Assembly: GCA_038237895.1 (NCBI GenBank)
Contig: JBBRYE010000047.1
Location: forward strand, 1 to 25,646
From: Pseudopedobacter sp038237895
Lineage (GTDB): Bacteria; Bacteroidota; Bacteroidia; Sphingobacteriales; Sphingobacteriaceae
Length of the DNA stretch: 25,646 nucleotides
Direction of reading: 5' to 3'
Shown here: positions 1 through 8,986 of the stretch, in pieces
Layout: each line of letters starts with the position of its first letter
How positions within the stretch are numbered: position 1 is the stretch's first letter
Notes under the pieces: generated by a model
Told to the model about the DNA's origin: nothing
Databases searched by the model: none
What the model saw: the letters and a program-made list of their open reading frames with translations, nothing else
Position numbers and translations under genes: made by a program

Positions 1-183
1 AAAACGATCAATATTAGGTGTGTGTAATACGTTTCGAAACAATGCGCTTACATCTCCGCTACCTAAATCATCTACTAGTATAATGACAATATTAGGTTTA
101 CTAAGTATTTTAGGAACAACCTTTTCTGCCTTTAAAAAATAAGGGGCGAACAATAAAATAAATAGAAAAATTTTTTTGAACAT
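1..183 (-). CDS. S1-family sulfatase, N-terminal fragment (runs off the left edge)
   Basis: The first 61 codons of a leftward gene that continues outside the window. The start codon lies at 183-181, followed by a hydrophobic signal peptide (residues 1 to about 19, ending in LKA). The sulfatase entry strand follows at residues 29-41 (KPNIVIILVDDLG), where D38 and D39 are the usual calcium ligands, and then TPNID at 55-59. The catalytic C/S-x-P-S/T-R motif would come just after the edge and cannot be checked. Family knowledge: S1 sulfatases hydrolyse sulfate esters with a formylglycine. The gene starts only 12 bp after the stop of the GH106 gene, so it belongs to the same operon and would be the third sulfatase in it. 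The family is secure; the substrate is unknown. Confidence 0.85.
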   Translation of the reverse strand, partial: MFKKIFLFILLFAPYFLKAEKVVPKILSKPNIVIILVDDLGSGDVSALFRNVLHTPNIDRF

Positions 184-195
184 AACTGTATTTAT

Positions 196-3072
196 TTAAT
201 TTTTTGATTGAGTTTCAATAATAACAGGCCCAATTAAACCAGATGGCACTAACTTGTCTGTAGCTTTCCAAATCTTGGTTACAGACAATGTTCTGAAAGG
301 GATATTACTTGGAGGCGCTTCGCCATCAGTCAACCATTTTGGAAACTCTCTCGTATTTTTTGAATAAGCAGGCAAATTATCATCTCCAATTAAACGATTA
401 ACCCAAAGATTAGTGACCTCTACTTCTAATAAATTATCTCCGGCTTTTAAAGCTGATGAAATATCTGTTTTGAAAGGATACATCCATAATGTACCTAAAT
501 CTTTCCCGTTTAGTTTGACTTTAGCAAGCACTTGCACATTACCTAAATTAAGGTAAACAGCCTGTTTTGTTTGAAATTGATTTGCTGAAATAGTAAAAGT
601 TTTAGAATATATAGCTGTTCCTGAAAAATACTTTACTTCATCTCTTTGACTCAAGCTTAACGACATTAAACTATCTAACACAACAGGTTCTTTAGGACCC
701 CATTTAGGATCAAAATTAACTGTCCATTTACCATCTAACTTTAAAAGAGGCTTTATAATACCTGAAGGTGTAACTAAGCCTTTGGAAGTTGTTGCATTTT
801 TAAATACTACAAAACAAGAAGCGCCAGCAGTTAAAGGTAACTTCACTTCAGTAAAGCCATTAGGTAATGATTTCCAATTAAGTGCATTGCTAGTTTCGCC
901 TGTGATAGCGTCCCAAATTTCGGGTTGCTTGCCGCTGATGTTAAAAGTTAGCGTAGCTTGGGTATCCATCATTTTTTGATTGGAGATAAAATAAAAATCG
1001 CTGGTTGATGTTTTGCGATGGTTAAATAACACCGAATCGGGTGTGGTACAATCTGCAGGTAAATTTTTAGTAGCTACATTAAATTCTTTAGGATCTTTTA
1101 TTAAACCCTTATCCCAATAGCGTTTTACTAAGGCTTGTAATTTTTGATCAGCCTCTACATAGTTAGTTAAAGAAGGAGACCTTAACGGTCTTGGAGCATA
1201 AATTTTAGCCCCTTTATCAGCCAAAGCACCTAACTTTTCAATAGTTTGTGGCAGCATTAAATCTGCTCTTTTTAATAGCAAAACCTTGTAACGGTTTTCT
1301 AATAATTTACCATTTGCAGAAACCCTGATATCACCATTAGCATCAACCGATAAATTTTGTAAAGTACCAATTCCTCCTAAATCAAAACTTAAACCTGGTA
1401 TAGGCTTCATATCAACAGGCTCATTACCCGCTAAGAAATTATTGAAGCCACGTTCATCACCGTATAAAGCTAAAACATCTGCCTTGTAAATACCTTGTTG
1501 CAATAGATATTGGCAACGAGCGATATAGTCCATCCAAGATTTGGATTTAGTGTACCAAGTATTGTTACGATGAAATTGTCCGCCGTAAGGGCCAAATGTC
1601 ATCCCGGGTTTTACATTATCATTAAAAGGTTGATGAACCATGGTATGTAAATAATAACGATTTACACCGTTAATGAAGGCCATATCACCAAAAGTTTTAA
1701 GTGCTTGTGGACTATCCTTCCAATCGCCTTTAATACTTGTTAAAGCCTCGGCACCTACAATGGTTTTACCACCAAGATGTACCCCAGAAGAAACTATTTG
1801 AGACGTCCATTGCCATAAATTTCGAACAGGCTGCTGCCAAAATTCTGTCATCGCAATATCGGCAACTAAAGTGGCTGCAGGTGCATCAAAAGAACCTGAA
1901 CCGTAAGGTTCTATAGCTAATTTTAAACCTTTCTCGTGGCATTTTTCTGCAAAATAGGTGAAATAATTTTTGTGCATTAAGCTTGCTACTGTAGAACGTA
2001 CATCCCACAAAACCCGTTCTGTAGTTTCTACATTGTCTATTACTCGGCCAGTCATACAAGCCAGTTTAGGAATAAGATCATACCCGTTCATTTTCATAAA
2101 TTGCTGTGCAAAATCATCGGTCCAGTTTTGCATACCCACTTCATAACTATCAATTAAAACGGTTGATAGTGCGGGTTTGCCAGCAGCATCTGCAATTAGT
2201 TTTTCAACAATCGCATTCCAATGTATTTCAACTGCTTTACGACTTAGCTTGTCAACTTCTAAACCAAGCCCTCCTTTAGATGCCGGACGATTTACAGCAG
2301 CTGTTGTAGTGTAACCCATTCTTATAACTGTCCAGTTGCCAGCAGGTGCCACCCAATTTAACTGACCTTTAGCATCCATTTTAGAGGTTAGGTTTATTAT
2401 GCTTTTTGAATCGATAATCGCTTCGGGCAAAATAGTTTTAGCGGCTATAAACTTATCGGGCTTTGCATTATTAATGCTTATAGTTTTTTCCTTCCAATCT
2501 TTTAAACGTGAGGTATCATTGGATGGAGTTGGGAAAGCAAATACAGCAATATCTTTAAAAAAAGTGATGCTGTCTTTTGTCATCCCACCCTTTCCTCTGT
2601 TAAAATTTAATTCTGGTATTTTTAAATTCAAACCTGTTGGTTGTCCACTAATTATTTTTGCTTCGCTCCAAACCAGCATTTTCATTGATAATTCTGGCGT
2701 AATCCACGGCCCACCAGAACTAGACCAGCCCGAGGAATTATTAAATCCGGCATCTACCCCCAAACGGTTGGCTTCAGACATGGCAAATTTAACACGGTCA
2801 TGATACTGAGGCGAGTTATAAGTTAACCCACCATTAGGGAAACCCAAACCACCATCAAACAGTTGAAAACCTGCAATGCCCACGGCTTTCATGGCTTCTA
2901 AATCTTTAGTAATACCATAATTACTTACATTTCCATCCACCCAGTGCCACCATGTATAAGGCCGAGCAGATTTGGGCGGATTTTTGAAAGATTGATTAAT
3001 TGTTTGTGCTTGTGCTATAGATACTAAAGCTAATAGCACAAAACATGCAACTATTTTTTTATAATTCTTCAT
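196..3072 (-). CDS. GH106-type alpha-L-rhamnosidase, secreted, intact
   Basis: A 958-residue secreted protein with a signal peptide at residues 1-23 (cut after AQA). The order of parts matches GH106: an entry motif with WWHW at 41-44 and DLEAMK at 57-62, GWSSSGGPW at 115-123, DSYEVGMQNW at 308-317, an EPYG motif at 388-391, TEFW at 409-412 and AEALT at 441-445. These carry the conserved acidic residues (E311, E388, E410, E442) among which the catalytic pair is expected. A GH2-like galactose-binding sandwich occupies roughly residues 775-955. GH106 enzymes release alpha-L-rhamnose, for example from pectins, in the periplasm or at the surface. The gene lies between the esterase and the partial sulfatase in one operon. 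It is the intact paralogue of the interrupted GH106 gene at 13915-17184, and the two align well across the point where that copy has its stop. Linkage specificity cannot be read from the sequence. Confidence 0.87.
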   Translation of the reverse strand: MKNYKKIVACFVLLALVSIAQAQTINQSFKNPPKSARPYTWWHWVDGNVSNYGITKDLEAMKAVGIAGFQLFDGGLGFPNGGLTYNSPQYHDRVKFAMSEANRLGVDAGFNNSSGWSSSGGPWITPELSMKMLVWSEAKIISGQPTGLNLKIPELNFNRGKGGMTKDSITFFKDIAVFAFPTPSNDTSRLKDWKEKTISINNAKPDKFIAAKTILPEAIIDSKSIINLTSKMDAKGQLNWVAPAGNWTVIRMGYTTTAAVNRPASKGGLGLEVDKLSRKAVEIHWNAIVEKLIADAAGKPALSTVLIDSYEVGMQNWTDDFAQQFMKMNGYDLIPKLACMTGRVIDNVETTERVLWDVRSTVASLMHKNYFTYFAEKCHEKGLKLAIEPYGSGSFDAPAATLVADIAMTEFWQQPVRNLWQWTSQIVSSGVHLGGKTIVGAEALTSIKGDWKDSPQALKTFGDMAFINGVNRYYLHTMVHQPFNDNVKPGMTFGPYGGQFHRNNTWYTKSKSWMDYIARCQYLLQQGIYKADVLALYGDERGFNNFLAGNEPVDMKPIPGLSFDLGGIGTLQNLSVDANGDIRVSANGKLLENRYKVLLLKRADLMLPQTIEKLGALADKGAKIYAPRPLRSPSLTNYVEADQKLQALVKRYWDKGLIKDPKEFNVATKNLPADCTTPDSVLFNHRKTSTSDFYFISNQKMMDTQATLTFNISGKQPEIWDAITGETSNALNWKSLPNGFTEVKLPLTAGASCFVVFKNATTSKGLVTPSGIIKPLLKLDGKWTVNFDPKWGPKEPVVLDSLMSLSLSQRDEVKYFSGTAIYSKTFTISANQFQTKQAVYLNLGNVQVLAKVKLNGKDLGTLWMYPFKTDISSALKAGDNLLEVEVTNLWVNRLIGDDNLPAYSKNTREFPKWLTDGEAPPSNIPFRTLSVTKIWKATDKLVPSGLIGPVIIETQSKN

Positions 3073-3145
3073 CGTAACTTTAATCTTATTATTGGGTTTT
3101 TTAATTTTTTTAATATCCGTTTTTTTATAATTATTATCTTAAACA

Positions 3146-3976
3146 TTATTTGATGTAGCCTAATGATTTTAGAAAAACAACAGATTTATCTAAAGTTTCT
3201 TTATAGTATTTATCATCACCATCTTTAAGATTAAAAAAGCCATGTCCTTGCCCATCATATAAATATAAATCACATCTACTTCCTATTTTTAACATGGCAT
3301 CTCTGTAAAGTTCCGCGGTTTTTACTGGTATCAAGTTATCTTTTGTACCTAAAAAAACAATGGTAGGTGCTGCACCTTTTTTAATGTTATGATAAGGAGA
3401 AATTTCAATGTATCTATCTCCAAAACGTTCATATCCATAGTTATTTGGACCGTTATTAAATACTGGATTAAACAATACTAAAGCATTTGGTTTAGCACTT
3501 ATTGATGTATCTTCTCCTGATTGGTTAATTGAAGTTAAATCTGCAGCAGCGGCTAAATGCCCACCTGCAGAACCGCCACCAGCTGCTATTTTATTTGGAT
3601 TTATACCTAATTCTGTTGCATTTTTACGCAAATATCTAATGGCTGATTTAGCATCCATTACACTTTCAAAAGGGGTGGTTTTTTGACGGTTAAAAACCCG
3701 ATAATCTGCTAAAACGGCTATCATTCCTAATGATGCAAAATGTTTAGCTTGAGGCAAAAATTGATCTATTGTTCCTCCATTCCATCCACCTCCAAAGAAT
3801 AAAATAATAGTAGGATATTTGGTACCCACTTTATAATTTAATGGGTAATAAAGTTTCATTTTAAGCTTTTTACTATCTACCGTTTTATAAATAACTTCTT
3901 TTTCTGTTTTTTGAGAAAAACAGGGTTTAATTAACAGAAAAAAAAATGATAAAAATAGTAGGCGTTTCATAAACAT
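3146..3976 (-). CDS. Secreted alpha/beta-hydrolase, carbohydrate (acetyl/feruloyl) esterase-like
   Basis: A 276-residue protein with a signal peptide (residues 1-21, ...PCFSQ). It has a complete alpha/beta-hydrolase signature. The oxyanion loop is FGGGWNGG at 61-68, the nucleophile elbow GGGSAGG at 133-139 (S136), the acid probably D213 in TKDNLIPV, and the histidine H245 in GHGFF. This pattern is that of BD-FAE/acetyl-xylan-esterase-like enzymes often found in PULs, which remove acetyl or feruloyl groups from polysaccharides or oligosaccharides. Here F replaces the usual first H of the HGGGW oxyanion motif. The third codon is also ATG, so the true start may be residue 3 (position 3970). The gene sits between a sulfatase and GH106, 63-75 bp from each, consistent with a role in stripping substituents before rhamnose release. 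The ester removed is not known. Confidence 0.8.
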   Translation of the reverse strand: MFMKRLLFLSFFFLLIKPCFSQKTEKEVIYKTVDSKKLKMKLYYPLNYKVGTKYPTIILFFGGGWNGGTIDQFLPQAKHFASLGMIAVLADYRVFNRQKTTPFESVMDAKSAIRYLRKNATELGINPNKIAAGGGSAGGHLAAAADLTSINQSGEDTSISAKPNALVLFNPVFNNGPNNYGYERFGDRYIEISPYHNIKKGAAPTIVFLGTKDNLIPVKTAELYRDAMLKIGSRCDLYLYDGQGHGFFNLKDGDDKYYKETLDKSVVFLKSLGYIK

Positions 3977-4040
3977 TTATAATAATTTATTTTTTTGATT
4001 TCATTTTGTTACAAGATTGTTTTTGAAACTATTCTTAGCT

Positions 4041-5675
4041 TTAGTTATTGCCCTCCTTTGGTAATGGGAATACCTGGGATTGTGAAGCCCAAGTATTCCA
4101 TTTGTTGATTAATTTTTTTAACAATTCGGAATTAACTTTTGATATATCATTTGCTTCTATACGGTCAACTGATAAATCAAATAATTCCCACACCCCTTTA
4201 CCAGATTTATCATAAGCATTCTTAACAGTAAATACTGCTTTCATATTACCTTCTCTTATTGCTTTAAAGCCATATTGTTCCCAATATAAAGTACGTGGCA
4301 CAACTTTATTAGTAGATGTTTTTTGTGTAAATATGGGTAATAAGCTTTTACCTTGTAAAGGCATTATGTTTTGTCCTTTAAAATTGGTTGGATAACTAGC
4401 ACCGCTAACATCTAAAAATGTAGACATGATATCGGGTAAATAACCTGGTGTTGTGGTGATTCTTCCAGTATTTGATTTTAACCCTTTAGGCCAGTAGGCA
4501 ATTAAAGGAGTAGAAATACCCCCTTCGTATAAATTGGATTTAAACTTCCGAAATGGTGTGTTTGATGCATTTGCCCAACCTGTACCATATGAAATACCTC
4601 CCATCATTGCTGCATCATTTATTTTTTCTTGTTCACCGCCACCTAACTCTTTGTATGGTTCGGCACAAGCACCATTATCAGATAAAAAAACGATGAAAGT
4701 ATTATCCAGCTCGCCCTTAGATTTCAATTCAGCTACCAACCTACCTACATTTAAATCTAACCGATATACTTGTGCTGCATAAACAGACATTCTATATGCT
4801 ACATCATTTTGCTCGTTTACGCTTAAACTATCCCAGCTTCTAACGTTGGCATCACGTTTAGAAAGCTTGGCAGATGCATCAAAAATTCCTAGCTTTTTTT
4901 GTTTTGCCAAACGCTCTTCACGAATTTTATCCCAACCCTTTTTATACTTCCCCATAAACATTGCAATATCTTCTTTTTTAGCTTGCAAAGGCCAATGAGG
5001 GGCATTAAAAGCTAAATACAAAAAGAACGGTTTTTTGGCATCATGTTCCTTTACAGTTTTTATGGCAAAATCTGTAAAGGCATCTGTTGTATAATAATTG
5101 TCATCATTGGGCTTTGGCAATTGTTGATTATTGAGTGTTAGGTCTCTGGGAAAAACTGGGGCTAAATAACTTGTAGCTCCAGCTAAAATACCATAGAATT
5201 TATCAAAACCACGTTGTAAAGGCCATTTACTTTCATCCCTCATGCCTAAATGCCATTTACCAGACATGTAAGTGCTGTAACCTGCCGTTTTAAGTACCTC
5301 GGCAATTGTAACACAATTATTGTTCAAATACCCCAAATAACCAGGCTGACTAACCGTAGTTATCCCAATTCTCTCTTCAGCTAAACGGCCCATACCCGCT
5401 TGGTGCGGATTTAAGCCGGTAAGTAAAGCAGCCCTCGTTGGCGAACATCTAGCCGAGTTATAAAACTGAGTAAAACGTAATCCATTAGCTGCTAAAGCAT
5501 CTATATTAGGAGTTAGTATTTCGCTACCAAAACAACCAATATCAGAATAGCCCATATCATCTGCCATGATGAGAATAATATTTGGTTTTTTCTTGGGCTT
5601 TTCATCGGCTGCAAACAATGTAATAGCATTTAAGAAAAATACACTACACACTACTAGTTTAATCTTATGTTTCAT
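4041..5675 (-). CDS. S1-family arylsulfatase-type sulfatase, secreted
   Basis: A 544-residue sulfatase with a signal peptide (about residues 1-22). The formylglycine motif is CSPTR at 77-81, with C77 converted by a maturase that is not in this window. Metal ligands are D39, D40, D333 and N334 (SDNG at 332-335). Further catalytic-site residues are K140 and H142 in GKWHLG, H227 in APHWP and probably K379 just before the YEGG signature. It is longer than the 469-residue sulfatase at 17193-18602, with an extra lysine-rich segment around 240-290, and resembles the large arylsulfatases rather than the compact glycan sulfatases. This suggests the two attack different sulfate positions. It stands between the multidomain CBM6 protein and the esterase in the operon. 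The start is an ATG followed by a clean signal sequence. The actual sulfated sugar is unknown. Confidence 0.9.
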   Translation of the reverse strand: MKHKIKLVVCSVFFLNAITLFAADEKPKKKPNIILIMADDMGYSDIGCFGSEILTPNIDALAANGLRFTQFYNSARCSPTRAALLTGLNPHQAGMGRLAEERIGITTVSQPGYLGYLNNNCVTIAEVLKTAGYSTYMSGKWHLGMRDESKWPLQRGFDKFYGILAGATSYLAPVFPRDLTLNNQQLPKPNDDNYYTTDAFTDFAIKTVKEHDAKKPFFLYLAFNAPHWPLQAKKEDIAMFMGKYKKGWDKIREERLAKQKKLGIFDASAKLSKRDANVRSWDSLSVNEQNDVAYRMSVYAAQVYRLDLNVGRLVAELKSKGELDNTFIVFLSDNGACAEPYKELGGGEQEKINDAAMMGGISYGTGWANASNTPFRKFKSNLYEGGISTPLIAYWPKGLKSNTGRITTTPGYLPDIMSTFLDVSGASYPTNFKGQNIMPLQGKSLLPIFTQKTSTNKVVPRTLYWEQYGFKAIREGNMKAVFTVKNAYDKSGKGVWELFDLSVDRIEANDISKVNSELLKKLINKWNTWASQSQVFPLPKEGNN

Positions 5676-5769
5676 GTCTATGATTATTATTGGTATTTGT
5701 TTTTTAGATTTATTAATGGAGAATGAGAAACATATACTAACAAAATGTGAAATAAAATATATTAAATGC

Positions 5770-8700
5770 TTATTGCCTAAAAATTACCTTTGATTCAACT
5801 ATAATATTTGGACCATCAATCTTCAAAATGTAGGTTCCAGAAGCCAATGGTTTCTGTAAATTTAAGTGATATGAATCTGATGAACCAATTGTTATGTTTT
5901 CTTGATGAACTAATTTACCCATCAAATCCGTTAAACTGACATGAATTACCCCTGTTGTAGCAGATACCAATCGAAAGTTTATTACTCCTGTAGTTGGGTT
6001 AGGATAAACAATCGTTTGTTGTTCTTGATTTAAACTAAAATTGATAGATTGAGTACCCAAATAAGTTCGAGTTCCGTATTTATCATATTGCACTAATCGG
6101 TAATAATTTATTCCATTTAATGGAGATGTATCAAAAACTGTATAAAATTGCTTTTGCGTACTATTACCAGAGCCATTAGCCGTTTGTTTGGTTATCAAAT
6201 TAAAATCCAAACCATTTGCAGAACGTTCTATTTCATAATAAGCATTGTTACTTTCTGAAGCTGTTATCCAATTTAATTTAACATAATTATTATCAATTTT
6301 TGCGTTAAAATCGATAAGACTAACTGATAAATTTGATGCCTTAACTGTTAAGGACTGAAAAACTGTTTGCGCAGGGTTATAATTAGCATTTCCTGCTTGT
6401 GAAGCGGTAATTATCGTACTACCTTGATTGCCTGTTAACCTAACTTTGCCATTAATAATAGTGGCTACATTTAGGTTTGAGCTTGTATAAGTGAGTTCTA
6501 ACGGCGAGTTTACTGATGCTGGATTAAAATCTGGAACTTGTGTGCCCGATGAAACATCTGCTAATTGTGGAAATGTAATCACTTGATTTATCTTTTCGTT
6601 AGTGAAAACAATATTATCAAAATCAAAACCACCCGTGTTATTTACAAAACGAATGATATGATTACCTGCCGAAATAGGAATGTTGGTAAGGGTAACAAAA
6701 TCAAATACATTTGCTCCAGAATTTTTTACTGTACGTGTACCAATATTTACACCATCTAATAAAATGCTAAATGTTTTACCTGTAGTATTACATGCTGTAT
6801 AAACAGATAATGTATAGTTACCGGCCAAAGCTGAATTAACTGTATATTCAAGCCACTCACCTGCAACAGACCAACCCACACTGTATTTTCCGGTTGCATA
6901 TTGATTAATTCCAACTGTATCTTGAAAAGTGGTTAACCGATATTTAATACCAGTGAGAGCGGTACTTAAATCATTAAAGCTTATTCCTTGTCCGCCTAAA
7001 TCATAATCTTCTGCCTCAATAGTACCAGGTATTTGGTAAAAAGGTTTATATGGGGTTTGTTTAATTACTTTAACATAAGCTGTTTTTGAACTCACTAACC
7101 CAGAATTATCTGTGGCTTCTGCTTTTAATTTAAATGAGCCTTCGGCTAGATTAGACAATAGCGCATCTTGCCCGGTTGAATTCCAAATATATGGTGCACT
7201 AGAAAGTGATCTTATCAATACATCATCTTTATATAAATCAACTTTAGAAATAGTGCCCGATGTTGAACTGGCATTTAATTTAATAATTGGTGATGAACCC
7301 GCCTCGTAAATAGCGTCACTACCAGTTTCGATTGCATTTGGACCAAAATATTGACTTATATTTTCGTTAACTTTAGGTGAGGTTAAACTGACTGTTGGTG
7401 AGCCTTTAATTTTAAAATCAATATTAACGATTTCAAACATAACTCCGGGAATGCCGGGTGGAATTGCAAAATTTAAAGTTAGATCTTGAACACCGGCAGC
7501 TAAACTAATATTTGGAATAATAATATCATCAGGACTTTGGTTAGCAATAACTAAAGGATTTCTGGCTGATGCTGGGCTTGGCGAATTAAACAATGTGGAA
7601 ACTCTGCCAAGTTCTACATTTCCTCTTTTTAAAATAATCGTTCCGCCAGTTTGTTTAGCCGGGCCAATGTTTACCCCAAACTTAATATCGTAAATACCTG
7701 CTTTGGTAACATTTAATTTATACGTGATGATGTTGGTTGGTCTAACATTATGTATGTAATCATCTCCACTTATATCAACAGTACTGCTTATTGTTGATAC
7801 ATCAATTGCTCTAATAGTTCCAGGTATTGACAACGCACCACTTTTTACTGTAAAAAGAACAATACGATCACCTGTTTTACCCTTATTATCGGTTGCAATA
7901 GCCTTTAATTCATGAACCCCTGCTTTTAATACTGATAATATGCCTCCACTAAATGTATAGGGGGCGTTGTTATCTTGCCCAACTAACACACCATCCAAAT
8001 ACAATTTAACATTCGCAATAACACCTAAATAATCAACAGCAGCATTTACTGTTAAATTCGAATTATTTTCAAGTAAATCGCCTGTATTAACATTAAAAGA
8101 AACATCAGGTTGCAAATAAGTTTTATCTGTTGTTTTTTGCTCAATCAACCATTTTACTGTTTCACATAATGTACCAGCACCTTCTGTCTCTGGAGTGAGC
8201 ATAAAAGATTTACCATTGTAATTTGCCGGAGAAAAAATAAACTTATTTGAATAAAAATAATTTTCTCCTAAACGTTTTTTTAAGTAATAAAACAGTCTTT
8301 TATAATCGCTTACATAAGCAGCACCATTTTGATCATTATTATTAGGATTTAATAAACAAATGCTTTTACCAAGATCTAAAGCATACTTTATTGCATAAAC
8401 AACATCATCAAATTTATTAGTATCATAAGTTGTATTAAATTCAAAATACATCCCATCAACCAATGCTAAACGATCTTTGTTAAATTGACTTGTGGTAAAA
8501 GAACGGTTATTAGTAAAAATAGGCATTGTTGGATTAAAAGCTTTGATTGCATTAATTTGGTCAATAGAAATATCCGGAGCTTCACTATAAATCATTTGTG
8601 CGGTAATGTTTACACCAGACGGTAGCGTTTTAACGGGAGTTGTTGTATTTGGGTTTTGACCATCAACATAAACATTTTCTAATAATGCGGTTTTATTGGT

Positions 8701-8925
8701 AAATTGATTGGTAATGGTAGTTCGCTCTGTTGCAGATAATAGGTTCCACCCTGCTGGCTGTATATTAAAACCATCGGCAAACTGAGCTACAAAAGGGTAG
8801 TTATTTTTATCTAACATCCCCATAGAAGTTTGCCTGGAAACACCTGTATTGGCATAAACTCGATATTGAGCATTAACAATAGTTGTGTTGAGTAATACAA
8901 AAAGAAAAAACAGATAAGATTTCAT
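5770..8925 (-). CDS. Multidomain secreted protein: barrel-like N-domain, Ig repeats, CBM6, T9SS sorting domain
   Basis: A protein of about 1051 residues. A GTG at 8928 immediately precedes the ATG at 8925; I prefer the ATG. Numbering below counts from the GTG. Signal peptide 1-20 (VNA|Q). Residues 22-270 form an alternating beta/alpha region (strand-like LENVYV, AQMIYSEA, VDGMYFEF, SICLLNP, FIFSPA) that resembles a glycosidase barrel but which I cannot assign to a family. Next come an Ig-like domain (271-362), a CBM-like sandwich (366-508), another Ig-like domain (511-622) and a CBM6 (628-776) with the telling start PGTIEAEDYD and the GEWLEY and FDFDNI motifs. These are followed by a further Ig-like domain (780-864), an FN3-like segment (868-964) and a C-terminal T9SS type A sorting domain (YPNPTTG at 975-981). 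It is probably a surface-attached or released binding/cleaving protein of the locus. An endo-acting role is possible but unproven. Confidence 0.8.
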   Translation of the reverse strand: MKSYLFFLFVLLNTTIVNAQYRVYANTGVSRQTSMGMLDKNNYPFVAQFADGFNIQPAGWNLLSATERTTITNQFTNKTALLENVYVDGQNPNTTTPVKTLPSGVNITAQMIYSEAPDISIDQINAIKAFNPTMPIFTNNRSFTTSQFNKDRLALVDGMYFEFNTTYDTNKFDDVVYAIKYALDLGKSICLLNPNNNDQNGAAYVSDYKRLFYYLKKRLGENYFYSNKFIFSPANYNGKSFMLTPETEGAGTLCETVKWLIEQKTTDKTYLQPDVSFNVNTGDLLENNSNLTVNAAVDYLGVIANVKLYLDGVLVGQDNNAPYTFSGGILSVLKAGVHELKAIATDNKGKTGDRIVLFTVKSGALSIPGTIRAIDVSTISSTVDISGDDYIHNVRPTNIITYKLNVTKAGIYDIKFGVNIGPAKQTGGTIILKRGNVELGRVSTLFNSPSPASARNPLVIANQSPDDIIIPNISLAAGVQDLTLNFAIPPGIPGVMFEIVNIDFKIKGSPTVSLTSPKVNENISQYFGPNAIETGSDAIYEAGSSPIIKLNASSTSGTISKVDLYKDDVLIRSLSSAPYIWNSTGQDALLSNLAEGSFKLKAEATDNSGLVSSKTAYVKVIKQTPYKPFYQIPGTIEAEDYDLGGQGISFNDLSTALTGIKYRLTTFQDTVGINQYATGKYSVGWSVAGEWLEYTVNSALAGNYTLSVYTACNTTGKTFSILLDGVNIGTRTVKNSGANVFDFVTLTNIPISAGNHIIRFVNNTGGFDFDNIVFTNEKINQVITFPQLADVSSGTQVPDFNPASVNSPLELTYTSSNLNVATIINGKVRLTGNQGSTIITASQAGNANYNPAQTVFQSLTVKASNLSVSLIDFNAKIDNNYVKLNWITASESNNAYYEIERSANGLDFNLITKQTANGSGNSTQKQFYTVFDTSPLNGINYYRLVQYDKYGTRTYLGTQSINFSLNQEQQTIVYPNPTTGVINFRLVSATTGVIHVSLTDLMGKLVHQENITIGSSDSYHLNLQKPLASGTYILKIDGPNIIVESKVIFRQ

Positions 8926-8986
8926 CACACTTTAAGATTAGGTTTGCATTATTATAATAATTAAAATTTAGCCTTGTAATTGAAAT

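Noticed and set aside
2399..2803. 134-codon open frame on the plus strand within the intact GH106 gene
   Set aside because: Lies opposite a well-conserved glycosidase coding sequence and has no recognisable domain; an antisense shadow.
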